Positions 1 through 5,550 of a stretch of DNA of 7,248 nucleotides are shown here, piece after piece. How positions within the stretch are numbered: the stretch's first letter is position 1; the number at the start of each line of letters is the position of its first letter. The position numbers and the translations under genes were made by a program. The notes below the pieces were generated by a model. It was given only the letters and a program-made list of their open reading frames with translations, searched no databases and was not told where the DNA came from. The DNA is from Oxalobacteraceae bacterium UBA5157 (GTDB taxonomy: Bacteria; Pseudomonadota; Gammaproteobacteria; Burkholderiales; Burkholderiaceae_D), in NCBI GenBank assembly GCA_002415335.1, contig DHXL01000173.1, forward strand, positions 2,751 through 9,998. Direction: 5' to 3'.

Positions 1-30
1 CCGTAAGCGATTGCAGCGATCCAGACTCAA

Positions 31-59
31 TTTTCATAATCGAGGCATGATTCTATTAT
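31..59 (+). promoter_or_regulatory. Candidate sigma-70 promoter for the chrA-MFS operon
   Basis: A TTTTCA hexamer at 31-36 (4 of 6 consensus bases) and TATTAT at 54-59 (5 of 6) are separated by 17 bp, which would start transcription near position 66 and leave a leader of about 47 nt before the chrA ATG. An alternative pair is TTGCAG at 11-16 with CATAAT at 35-40, spaced 18 bp. This A+T-rich patch stands out from the G+C-rich coding sequence beside it. The assignment rests only on consensus matching. Confidence 0.35.
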
Positions 60-60
60 G
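35..60. repeat. Inverted repeat CATAAT-N14-ATTATG, possible operator
   Basis: CATAAT at 35-40 is the exact reverse complement of ATTATG at 55-60, with 14 bp between. A related half-site, CATGAT, lies at 46-51, exactly 11 bp after the first. The repeat lies between and over the proposed -35 and -10 hexamers, where a repressor would act. Six-base arms in A+T-rich DNA can occur by chance, and part of the match comes from the -10-like hexamers themselves, so the operator role is speculative. Confidence 0.25.
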
Positions 61-100
61 GAACAGTATCTGCAAATCAATCCGCCCACCCGGAAGCAAG

Positions 101-106
101 AAAGGA
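101..106 (+). promoter_or_regulatory. Ribosome binding site fixing the chrA start
   Basis: AAAGGA at 101-106 lies 6 nt before the ATG at 113. No comparable site precedes the possible upstream in-frame starts, so the ATG at 113 is preferred and the 34-residue upstream extension is discarded. Confidence 0.65.
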
Positions 107-112
107 CCGCCG

Positions 113-1306
113 ATGTCGACCGATGCACCAGGCGATGCACCAGGCGCAGCGCCGCCCGCTTACACGTTGTGGCAATTGATCCTGTACATGTTGCGCCTCG
201 GCGCGCTCGGCTTCGGCGGGCCGGTGGCACTGGTCGGTTATATGCGGCGCGACCTGGTCGACGAACGCAAGTGGATCAGCGATGCCGATTACAAGGAAGG
301 CGTGGCGCTGGCGCAGCTCGCGCCCGGACCGCTGGCGGCGCAACTGGCGATTTATCTCGGCTACGTGCATTTTCGCATCCTCGGCGCGACGCTGGTCGGC
401 ATCGCTTTCGTGGTGCCGTCGTTCCTGATGGTGCTGGCGCTCGGCCGCGGGTATGTGGCGTTCGGCGGCCTGTCGTGGATGCAGGCGGTGTTTTATGGGG
501 TCGGCGCATCGGTGATTGGCATCATCGTGATGAGCGGCTACAAGCTGACCGTCAAGAGCGTCGGTAGCGACAAACTGCTGTGGGCCGTCTACCTGCTGTT
601 GGCCGCCGTCACGATCGCCACCGAGTCCGAAATCGCATGGCTGTTCATCGCGGGCGGCGTGCTGGTGTGGCTCTGGCGCGCGCCGCCGCAATGGCTCAAC
701 AGAAGCGGATTGCACGCCGCTGCGCTGGTCCAGTGGCCGATCGGTGCCGGGCTTTACGGTGCAAACGATCTGTCGCTGCTGGCCCAGATCGGTTTATTCT
801 TCGCCAAGGCAGGCGCCTTCGTGTTCGGTTCCGGCCTGGCGATTGTGCCTTTTCTGTATGGCGGCGTCGTTACCGAACATCACTGGCTCACGGAAAAGCA
901 ATTCGTCGATGCGGTCGCGGTTGCGATGATCACGCCGGGGCCGGTCGTGATCACGGTCGGTTTCATCGGCTATCTGGTTGCCGGTTTGCCGGGGGCATGC
1001 GTGGCGGCGCTGGCGACTTTCCTGCCATGCTATCTGTTCACCATTATCCCCGCGCCCTATTTCAAGAAATACGGTAAAGTCCCGGGCGTGATTGCTTTCG
1101 TCGATGGCATCACGGCGGCTGCGATTGGCGCGATTGCCGGCTCGGTGGTGGTGATCGCGAAACGTTCGATCGTCGATCTCCCGACTGCCGCGATCGCACT
1201 TGTCACGATTGCCTTGCTGTGGAAATTCAGGAGACTGCAGGAACCGGTCGTGGTAGCCGGCGCGGCGATCATCGGCCTGATCGTGTATCCACTCATTCAC
1301 CGTTAA
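113..1306 (+). CDS. chrA: Chromate transporter, CHR family (ChrA-like, two-domain)
   Basis: This 397-residue inner-membrane protein belongs to the CHR superfamily, whose characterised members export chromate from the cytoplasm. It has the usual long-chain form of about 400 residues with two homologous halves. The N-half carries LGFGGP (32-37), a conserved Trp (W54) and an APGP loop (70-73). The C-half repeats the pattern with FGSGLAIVPFL (238-248), W258 and TPGPV (274-278). Hydrophobic segments fill most of the rest. Residues 1-16 are a non-conserved Asp/Ala/Pro-rich tail holding a DAPG tandem repeat. The start is chosen for its AAAGGA site and because the CHR domain begins soon after. An MFS gene follows 49 nt downstream on the same strand, suggesting an operon. 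No chrB or other chr regulator is visible, so inducibility by chromate cannot be judged. Some CHR proteins do not confer chromate resistance, so the family is sure and the substrate is inferred. Confidence 0.93.
   Translation: MSTDAPGDAPGAAPPAYTLWQLILYMLRLGALGFGGPVALVGYMRRDLVDERKWISDADYKEGVALAQLAPGPLAAQLAIYLGYVHFRILGATLVGIAFVVPSFLMVLALGRGYVAFGGLSWMQAVFYGVGASVIGIIVMSGYKLTVKSVGSDKLLWAVYLLLAAVTIATESEIAWLFIAGGVLVWLWRAPPQWLNRSGLHAAALVQWPIGAGLYGANDLSLLAQIGLFFAKAGAFVFGSGLAIVPFLYGGVVTEHHWLTEKQFVDAVAVAMITPGPVVITVGFIGYLVAGLPGACVAALATFLPCYLFTIIPAPYFKKYGKVPGVIAFVDGITAAAIGAIAGSVVVIAKRSIVDLPTAAIALVTIALLWKFRRLQEPVVVAGAAIIGLIVYPLIHR
122..145 (+). repeat. Perfect 12-bp tandem duplication inside chrA
   Basis: GATGCACCAGGC occurs twice in a row (122-133 and 134-145), each copy encoding Asp-Ala-Pro-Gly. 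Being a multiple of three, the unit can be gained or lost without shifting the frame. It lies in the disordered-looking N-terminal tail, before the first membrane segment. Confidence 0.9.
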
Positions 1307-1323
1307 ACGAAAAGAGCACATCG

Positions 1324-1356
1324 ATGGGCGGTTGTCTGCAAGGCGAAGCGAACTGA
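1324..1356 (+). CDS. Possible 10-codon leader ORF coupled to the MFS gene
   Basis: In the gap between chrA and the MFS gene, an ATG at 1324 opens a frame encoding MGGCLQGEAN. Its TGA stop (1354-1356) overlaps the MFS ATG (1356-1358) as TGATG. A purine-rich AAGAG at 1312-1316 lies 7 nt before it. The 1-nt overlap is a typical arrangement for translational coupling. The ORF is too short for coding statistics, and the MFS gene has its own weak ribosome binding site (AAGGCGA, 1340-1346), so this may be chance. Confidence 0.2.
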   Translation: MGGCLQGEAN

Positions 1357-2564
1357 TGAACAAGTCGATCCTGCGCCGCCTGCTGTGGGTGCGCGGCCTG
1401 CGCGCGTTCGGCGACGGCTACGTCAGCCTGCTGCTGCCGCTCTACCTGATCGCGCTCGGCATGAGCCCGTTCCAGATCGGTGTGATCGCGACCGGCACGC
1501 TGCTCGGCTCCGGCGTGTTGACCTTGCTGGTCGGCTTGAACGCCTATCGCCTTCACTACCGCAGCTTGCTGTTGCTGGCGGCGGCGCTGATGGCGGGCAC
1601 CGGCCTCGGCTTTGCGACCATCACCGCGTTCTGGCCGCTGCTGCTGATCGCGGTTGTCGGCACGCTGAATCCGTCCAGCGGCGACGTCAGCGTATTCCTG
1701 CCGCTGGAGCACGCGCTGCTGTCGCGCCTCGCAGAAGATCATCAGCGCACGGCCCAGTTCGCGCGCTACGGTCTGGTTGGCGCCTTGGTCGCGGCGCTTG
1801 GCGCGCTGTTCGCCGGTTTGCCGCACTTGATGATGGCGGCATTCAAGCTCGACCTGATCACCGCGCTGCAGTCGATGTTCGCTTTGTACGGCTTGCTGGG
1901 ACTGGTGATTGCATCGCTTTACGCGACGTTGCCGCAAGAAACGGCCGGAGGAGGGCATGCGCTCGCGGCGCCGCTGAAGCATTCGAAGAAAATTGTCTAT
2001 ACGCTGGCCGCCTTGTTCAGCCTCGATGCATTCGGCGGCGGCTTCGTGGTGCAATCGATGATCGCGTTATGGCTGTTCCAGAAATTCCAGTTGTCGATCG
2101 TGACGGCCGGGTCGATATTTTTCTGGACCGGTGTCTGTTCTGCTTTTTCCTTGTTGCTGGCGGTCCGCATCGCGCAGCGCATCGGTCTGGTGAATACGAT
2201 GGTGTTCACGCATTTGCCTGCCAACATATTCCTGATGCTGATCCCATTCATGCCGAGTTTGCCGTGGGCGATCGCGTTGCTGCTGGCGCGCAGCGCGCTG
2301 TCGCAAATGGACGTGCCGACGCGCAGCTCGTACGTGATGTCGGTGGTGCCGCCGGAAGAGCGTGCCGCTGCGGCCAGCATGACCGCCGTGCCGCGCAGCC
2401 TGGTGGCGGCCGCCGGACCGCTGCTGGCCGGTTACCTGCTGGGCGTCTCGTCTTTCGGCTGGCCGCTGGTGATCGCCGGCGGCCTGAAGATCGTGTATGA
2501 CCTGCTGTTGCTGCGCATGTTTCGCAGCGTGCGCCCGCCGGAAGAGACGGCGCTCAGCCGGTGA
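1356..2564 (+). CDS. Major facilitator superfamily (MFS) transporter
   Basis: This 402-residue protein has the length and hydrophobic pattern of a 12-helix MFS secondary transporter of the inner membrane. The N-terminus (RAFGDGYVSLLLPLYL, 16-31) leads into helix 1, followed by GMSPFQIG (35-42), a typical MFS loop between helices 1 and 2. A hydrophilic central loop (about 193-212) separates the two halves. In the C-half, DVPTRSSYVMSVVPPEERAA (319-338) is the conserved cytoplasmic stretch seen in drug-exporter-like MFS proteins. The ATG at 1356 is preferred because AAGGCGA lies 9 nt upstream and the protein then starts just before helix 1. A TTG at 1332 would add eight residues. It probably shares a transcript with chrA, which hints at a role in the same stress response, but the substrate cannot be told from sequence. 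It ends only 9 nt from the convergent DUF4124 gene. Confidence 0.9.
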   Translation: MNKSILRRLLWVRGLRAFGDGYVSLLLPLYLIALGMSPFQIGVIATGTLLGSGVLTLLVGLNAYRLHYRSLLLLAAALMAGTGLGFATITAFWPLLLIAVVGTLNPSSGDVSVFLPLEHALLSRLAEDHQRTAQFARYGLVGALVAALGALFAGLPHLMMAAFKLDLITALQSMFALYGLLGLVIASLYATLPQETAGGGHALAAPLKHSKKIVYTLAALFSLDAFGGGFVVQSMIALWLFQKFQLSIVTAGSIFFWTGVCSAFSLLLAVRIAQRIGLVNTMVFTHLPANIFLMLIPFMPSLPWAIALLLARSALSQMDVPTRSSYVMSVVPPEERAAAASMTAVPRSLVAAAGPLLAGYLLGVSSFGWPLVIAGGLKIVYDLLLLRMFRSVRPPEETALSR

Positions 2565-2573
2565 GGTTGCTAT

Positions 2574-2999
2574 TTACGCCGCGCATTCCAGCTGGAACTT
2601 TTGATCCGCCCGTCTTGCTCTGAGCCTGGCTTTTATAGCGGCTTTGCCGACCGCCTTGGCGGCGTCTTCGTGGCTCCAGTCCCGGCGCTGCGCCAGCGAC
2701 GCGCATTTGTGTTTTTTGGCGGCATAGGCCCGCGCGACGTGCCGCTGTTCTCTTTCGTCGATCGCCTCGCGCTTGTGGCGCGCGTTCTCAAGCTGCTTCA
2801 CTTTCCTGTTCTCTTGCGCCGTCTGCAGCCGGATATTGCTTGCCTCGGACGGCGAAGCCGGATCGCTGATGTCGATCGCCTTGCCGCCGGCGCAGGGCGC
2901 ATCGCCGTAGGCGGTCTTGCCGCCTGCTTCGCATTTGTAGGCCGCCAGGGCCGGCATCGCCGACAAAACAAGTGCCGCGATCAACAACAGTCGCATCAT
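2574..2999 (-). CDS. Small exported DUF4124-domain protein
   Basis: This 141-residue protein has a clear Sec signal peptide: a basic start, a Leu/Ala core and an ALA cleavage motif ending at residue 19. The mature N-terminus (YKCEAGGKTAYGDAPC, 21-36) matches the DUF4124 pattern, common in beta- and gammaproteobacterial periplasmic proteins of unknown function. The rest (about 55-141) is strongly charged and probably helical, rich in Arg, Lys, Glu and Gln. The mature part has four cysteines (C23, C36, C99, C139), which could form two disulfides in the periplasm. Two adjacent ATGs (2999 and 2996) are possible starts. AGGGA at 3005-3009 is 5 nt from the first and 8 nt from the second, so the second may be used. 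The gene lies 20 nt after the FAD dehydrogenase gene and could be the last gene of that operon. Its biological role is not known. Confidence 0.82.
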   Translation of the reverse strand: MMRLLLIAALVLSAMPALAAYKCEAGGKTAYGDAPCAGGKAIDISDPASPSEASNIRLQTAQENRKVKQLENARHKREAIDEREQRHVARAYAAKKHKCASLAQRRDWSHEDAAKAVGKAAIKARLRARRADQKFQLECAA

Positions 3000-3004
3000 G
3001 GATA

Positions 3005-3009
3005 TCCCT
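3005..3009 (-). promoter_or_regulatory. Ribosome binding site of the DUF4124 gene
   Basis: On the minus strand AGGGA lies in the 20-nt gap after the FAD dehydrogenase stop codon, 5 nt from the ATG at 2999 and 8 nt from the ATG at 2996. Its own ribosome binding site and the short gap fit translation from the upstream operon transcript. Confidence 0.5.
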
Positions 3010-3019
3010 GTATTTTTTA

Positions 3020-4426
3020 TTAGAGAACTTTGCCCGGATTCATCAGATTCAACGGATCGAGTGCCTGCTTGATGCTGTGCATCAGTTTCATTTCCACCGC
3101 TGACTTGTAGTGCAGTATCTCGTCGCGCTTCAGTGCGCCCACGCCATGTTCGGCCGAGATCGATCCGCCAAAATGATGCACGCTGTCGTGCACCACGTGA
3201 TTGACTTCGGCCTGGCGCGCGATGAAGGTTTCGTCGGAGGTCGATTCCGGCGGCGATACGTTGTAATGCAAGTTGCCGTCGCCGAGGTGACCGAACGTGA
3301 CCATGCGGCTGGCCGGGAAACTCTGTTGCAGCAGCATGTCGGTGGCGCGGATGAATTCGGCGATGCGCGAAATCGGCACCGAGATGTCGTGCTTGATGTT
3401 CTTGCCCTCCGCCGCCTGCGCCAGCGGAATATGCTCACGCAAATGCCACAGGGATTTCGATTGCGCAATCGACGATGCGACGACCGCATCCTGAATAATT
3501 TCCTGTTCGAGCGCCGCCGTAATGAGGTTCTCCAGCATGGTATTCGCGTGTTCGCCCGACTCGCTGTCCGACAATTCCAGCAGCACATACTGCGGATAAT
3601 TTTGCGGGAAGGGCAGCCGCATGTGGGGGAAATGCTTGCTCACCAGTTGCAGGCAGAGATCCGACATCAATTCGAATCCGGTCAGCGCCGCGCCGCAATG
3701 CGCCTGGGCCAGGTTCAGCAGGCGCAGCGCATCGTCGGGCGTCGCCATCGCGGCCAGCGCGGTAATTTCGGCCTTCGGTTGCGGGAACAGTTTCAGCACG
3801 GCGGCCGTGATGATGCCAAGCGTGCCTTCCGCCCCGATGAACAGGTCGCGCAGATCGTAGCCGGTGTTGTCCTTGCGCAGGCCGCCCAGGCCGCTCCAGA
3901 TTTCTCCCTGCGGCGTCACCACCTCGAGCCCGAGACAGAGTTCGCGCGTATTGCCGTAACGCAGAACCGCTGTGCCGCCGGCATTGGTCGCCAGATTGCC
4001 ACCGAGGGTGCAACTGCCTTCGGCGGCGAGCGACAGCGGAAACAGGCGGCCCGCCGCGGCGGCGGCGTTCTGCACGTTTTCCAGTATGCAGCCGGCTTCC
4101 ACCGTCATCGTATTGTTGACGGTATCGGTGACGCGAATCCGGTTGAGGCGGGCCAGCGACAACACGATGGCCGCGCCGCTTCGATCCGGCACGCTGCCGA
4201 GTACCAGGCCGGTATTGCCGCCCTGCGGCACGACCGGCACGCGGAATTCGTTGCACAGGCGGACGATCGCCGCGACTTCGTCGGTCGAGCCCGGTTTGAT
4301 CACGGCCAGCGCGGCGCCGGTGTAGCGCCGGCGCCAGTCGGTCAAATGGGGAGCGGTGTCGGCACTGTCGGTCAAGACGTAAGCGGCGCCGACCGCGCTA
4401 CGGCATCGTTCCAGGAAATTATTCAT
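3020..4426 (-). CDS. FAD-linked D-2-hydroxyacid dehydrogenase (D-2-hydroxyglutarate/GlcD-like)
   Basis: This 468-residue flavoprotein has the two-domain plan of the D-lactate, glycolate and D-2-hydroxyglutarate dehydrogenases. The N-terminal PCMH-type FAD domain includes PQGGNTGLVLG (67-77), LSLAAEGSCTLGGNLATNAG (131-150) and IGAEGTLG (197-204). The C-terminal domain carries HLGDGNLH (380-387) and GSISAEHGVG (421-430). By comparison with studied relatives, H380, H387 and E426 should bind the catalytic metal near the substrate 2-hydroxy group. The protein ends with the usual NPGKVL. HLGDGNLH and SAEHG resemble D-2-hydroxyglutarate dehydrogenases more than GlcD, but the true substrate is unknown. 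Such enzymes oxidise a D-2-hydroxyacid to a 2-oxoacid and pass electrons to electron-transfer flavoprotein or quinone. The start overlaps the DUF2069 stop by 4 nt (ATGA), and no clear ribosome binding site precedes it, so translation is probably coupled. Confidence 0.92.
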   Translation of the reverse strand: MNNFLERCRSAVGAAYVLTDSADTAPHLTDWRRRYTGAALAVIKPGSTDEVAAIVRLCNEFRVPVVPQGGNTGLVLGSVPDRSGAAIVLSLARLNRIRVTDTVNNTMTVEAGCILENVQNAAAAAGRLFPLSLAAEGSCTLGGNLATNAGGTAVLRYGNTRELCLGLEVVTPQGEIWSGLGGLRKDNTGYDLRDLFIGAEGTLGIITAAVLKLFPQPKAEITALAAMATPDDALRLLNLAQAHCGAALTGFELMSDLCLQLVSKHFPHMRLPFPQNYPQYVLLELSDSESGEHANTMLENLITAALEQEIIQDAVVASSIAQSKSLWHLREHIPLAQAAEGKNIKHDISVPISRIAEFIRATDMLLQQSFPASRMVTFGHLGDGNLHYNVSPPESTSDETFIARQAEVNHVVHDSVHHFGGSISAEHGVGALKRDEILHYKSAVEMKLMHSIKQALDPLNLMNPGKVL

Positions 4427-4821
4427 TTGGAGTTGGCGGCTTTTTGGATCGCTTGCTGGGCCATTTTTTTGGCGATTTGCTTATAGGGTTTGACATAGAA
4501 AATGGCGCTGAAAAAGAAGATGCAGACCAGGCCGACTTCGATCCATCCGAGCGTCGCCGACAAACCCTTGTCGCTGGTGGCGCGCACGATGCCTTCGGTG
4601 AAATAAATCAGGATCATCATCGATGCCCATTGCATCGTGTAGACGTCGCGCTTGAGCACGCCCATCAGCGGAAACAGCAAAGGAACGGCTTTCAATACCA
4701 GCCAGGAGCCGCCCGGACGCAGCGGCGCCAGCACAAGTTCCCACGCGGTGCTTAACACGATCAACGCCAGCAGGCTCGTGACCGCGCCGAAATAACAGGC
4801 TTTCTGCGTCGTGTTTTGCAT
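4423..4821 (-). CDS. DUF2069 inner-membrane protein
   Basis: This 132-residue protein has four predicted membrane helices (about 10-32, 40-56, 64-78 and 89-110) and a basic, Lys/Gln/Ala-rich cytoplasmic-looking tail (111-132). The central QWASMMILIYFTEGIVRA (64-81) matches the signature of the DUF2069 family of small proteobacterial membrane proteins, for which I know no established function. The ATG at 4821 overlaps the wrbA stop by one base (TGATG), and a GGAG site lies 6 nt upstream. Its stop overlaps the start of the FAD dehydrogenase gene by 4 nt. Being locked between a quinone reductase and a flavin dehydrogenase suggests a role linked to membrane redox chemistry, but that is inference from position only. 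Confidence 0.87.
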   Translation of the reverse strand: MQNTTQKACYFGAVTSLLALIVLSTAWELVLAPLRPGGSWLVLKAVPLLFPLMGVLKRDVYTMQWASMMILIYFTEGIVRATSDKGLSATLGWIEVGLVCIFFFSAIFYVKPYKQIAKKMAQQAIQKAANSK

Positions 4822-5429
4822 CAGGCGCTCCGTAATTTATGCGCGGTCTGCGCCAGTCGGCGGCCGAGCGCGATCGCGAGTACGCGGCTGTCTTCCGTCA
4901 GGGCCAAGTCGCCGTTGACGCCGGACCAGTGGCTCGCGCCATAGGGCGTGCCGCCGCTCGCCGTGGTCATCAGTTCCGTCTGGGTGTAGGGCAGGCCGAG
5001 CAGCAGCATGCCATGGTGCATCAGCGGGATCATCATCGACCATAGCGTGCTCTCCTGGCCGCCGTGCAGGCTACCGGTCGAGGTGAACACGCAAGCCGGC
5101 TTGCCGGCCAGCGTGCCGGACAGCCATTGTGTCGCGGTCCCGTCCCAGAAATACTTCATCGAGGCCGCCATGTTGCCGAAACGCGTCGGCGAGCCCAGTG
5201 CCAAACCGGCGCATTCTTCGAGATCCCGCAGTTCGACGTAAGGCGCGCCTTCGGCCGGAATGTCCGGTTCGGTGGCTTCGGTCACGGCTGACACGGCCGG
5301 CACCGTGCGCAGCCGCGCAGCGCAGCCGGCCGTGCCATCGATGCCTTGGCCAATCAATTCCGCCAATTTGCGGGTCGCGCCGTTCCGGGAATAGTACAAA
5401 ACGAGAATTGTCAGCGTGGGTGCAGTCAT
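4821..5429 (-). CDS. wrbA: WrbA-type NAD(P)H:quinone oxidoreductase, FMN-dependent
   Basis: This 202-residue cytosolic flavodoxin-fold protein matches WrbA in length and in all main motifs. YYSRNGATR (12-20) forms the FMN phosphate loop. GSPTRFGNMAASMKYFWDGT (79-98), STGSLHGGQES (117-127), HHGM (138-141) and GGTPYGASH (159-167) build the flavin and active-site pocket. WrbA enzymes are FMN-binding, usually tetrameric, and reduce quinones by two electrons using NADH or NADPH, avoiding semiquinone radicals. A stretch around residues 42-62 is Ala/Val/Pro-rich and lies where the family varies. The gene leads a minus-strand cluster with DUF2069 (1-nt overlap) and the FAD dehydrogenase. No ribosome binding site precedes its ATG. 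Instead a perfect TATAAT lies 7 nt upstream, which suggests leaderless translation. It is divergent from the YihY gene. Confidence 0.95.
   Translation of the reverse strand: MTAPTLTILVLYYSRNGATRKLAELIGQGIDGTAGCAARLRTVPAVSAVTEATEPDIPAEGAPYVELRDLEECAGLALGSPTRFGNMAASMKYFWDGTATQWLSGTLAGKPACVFTSTGSLHGGQESTLWSMMIPLMHHGMLLLGLPYTQTELMTTASGGTPYGASHWSGVNGDLALTEDSRVLAIALGRRLAQTAHKLRSA
4828..4831 (-). promoter_or_regulatory. Ribosome binding site of the DUF2069 gene, inside wrbA
   Basis: GGAG on the minus strand lies 6 nt before the DUF2069 ATG, within the last codons of wrbA. It supports the ATG at 4821 and would allow re-initiation by ribosomes finishing wrbA. Confidence 0.55.
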
Positions 5430-5436
5430 GCTTGGT

Positions 5437-5442
5437 ATTATA
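5437..5442 (-). promoter_or_regulatory. -10 element of the wrbA operon promoter, possibly leaderless
   Basis: Read on the minus strand, positions 5442-5437 are a perfect TATAAT. Seven bases (ACCAAGC) separate it from the wrbA ATG at 5429, so transcription would begin at or within a base or two of the A of the start codon. No good -35 hexamer is seen; the best-spaced hexamer (5465-5460) reads TCGGCT. The same bases on the plus strand contain TATTAT (5436-5441) and TAGAAT (5441-5446), each 5 of 6 matches to a -10, so the site may fire in both directions and also serve yihY. Confidence 0.45.
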
Positions 5443-5550
5443 GAATGTAATCCAGTGCGAGCCGAGTGTCGTTACGGCCTTTCCGATGTCTCGGCCAACG
5501 CAGGAGTCTTTTCTCCAGGTCGATGCTTTCCTTCAGTTAACCGTCTTTCC

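Noticed and set aside
11..112. N-terminal extension of chrA by 34 residues
   Set aside because: The extension is not CHR-like and has no ribosome binding site, while the ATG at 113 has AAAGGA at good spacing. The stretch also holds the likely promoter.
2651..2662. CCGCC-TT-GGCGG palindrome as a terminator for the chrA-MFS transcript
   Set aside because: It lies inside the DUF4124 coding sequence, has a 2-nt loop and is not followed by a T-run. Such palindromes are common in G+C-rich coding DNA.
3110..4486. Long plus-strand open frame opposite the FAD dehydrogenase and DUF2069 genes
   Set aside because: It is Arg/Gln/His-rich, the usual product of reading a G+C-rich gene backwards, and has no recognisable domain. 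The minus-strand frames carry clear family motifs.
5501..5540. CAGGAG site and five-codon ORF (ATG 5523 to TAA 5538-5540) in the yihY leader
   Set aside because: The AGGAG is 16 nt from the ATG, too far for normal initiation, and so short an ORF is easily found by chance. The GGAG/CTCC arms (5503-5506 and 5513-5516) give only a 4-bp stem.
5416..5550. Longer yihY start at GTG 5416 or ATG 5428
   Set aside because: It would overlap the divergent wrbA start and its promoter, and the extra 45 residues show no resemblance to the family. The added sequence looks like translated intergenic DNA.
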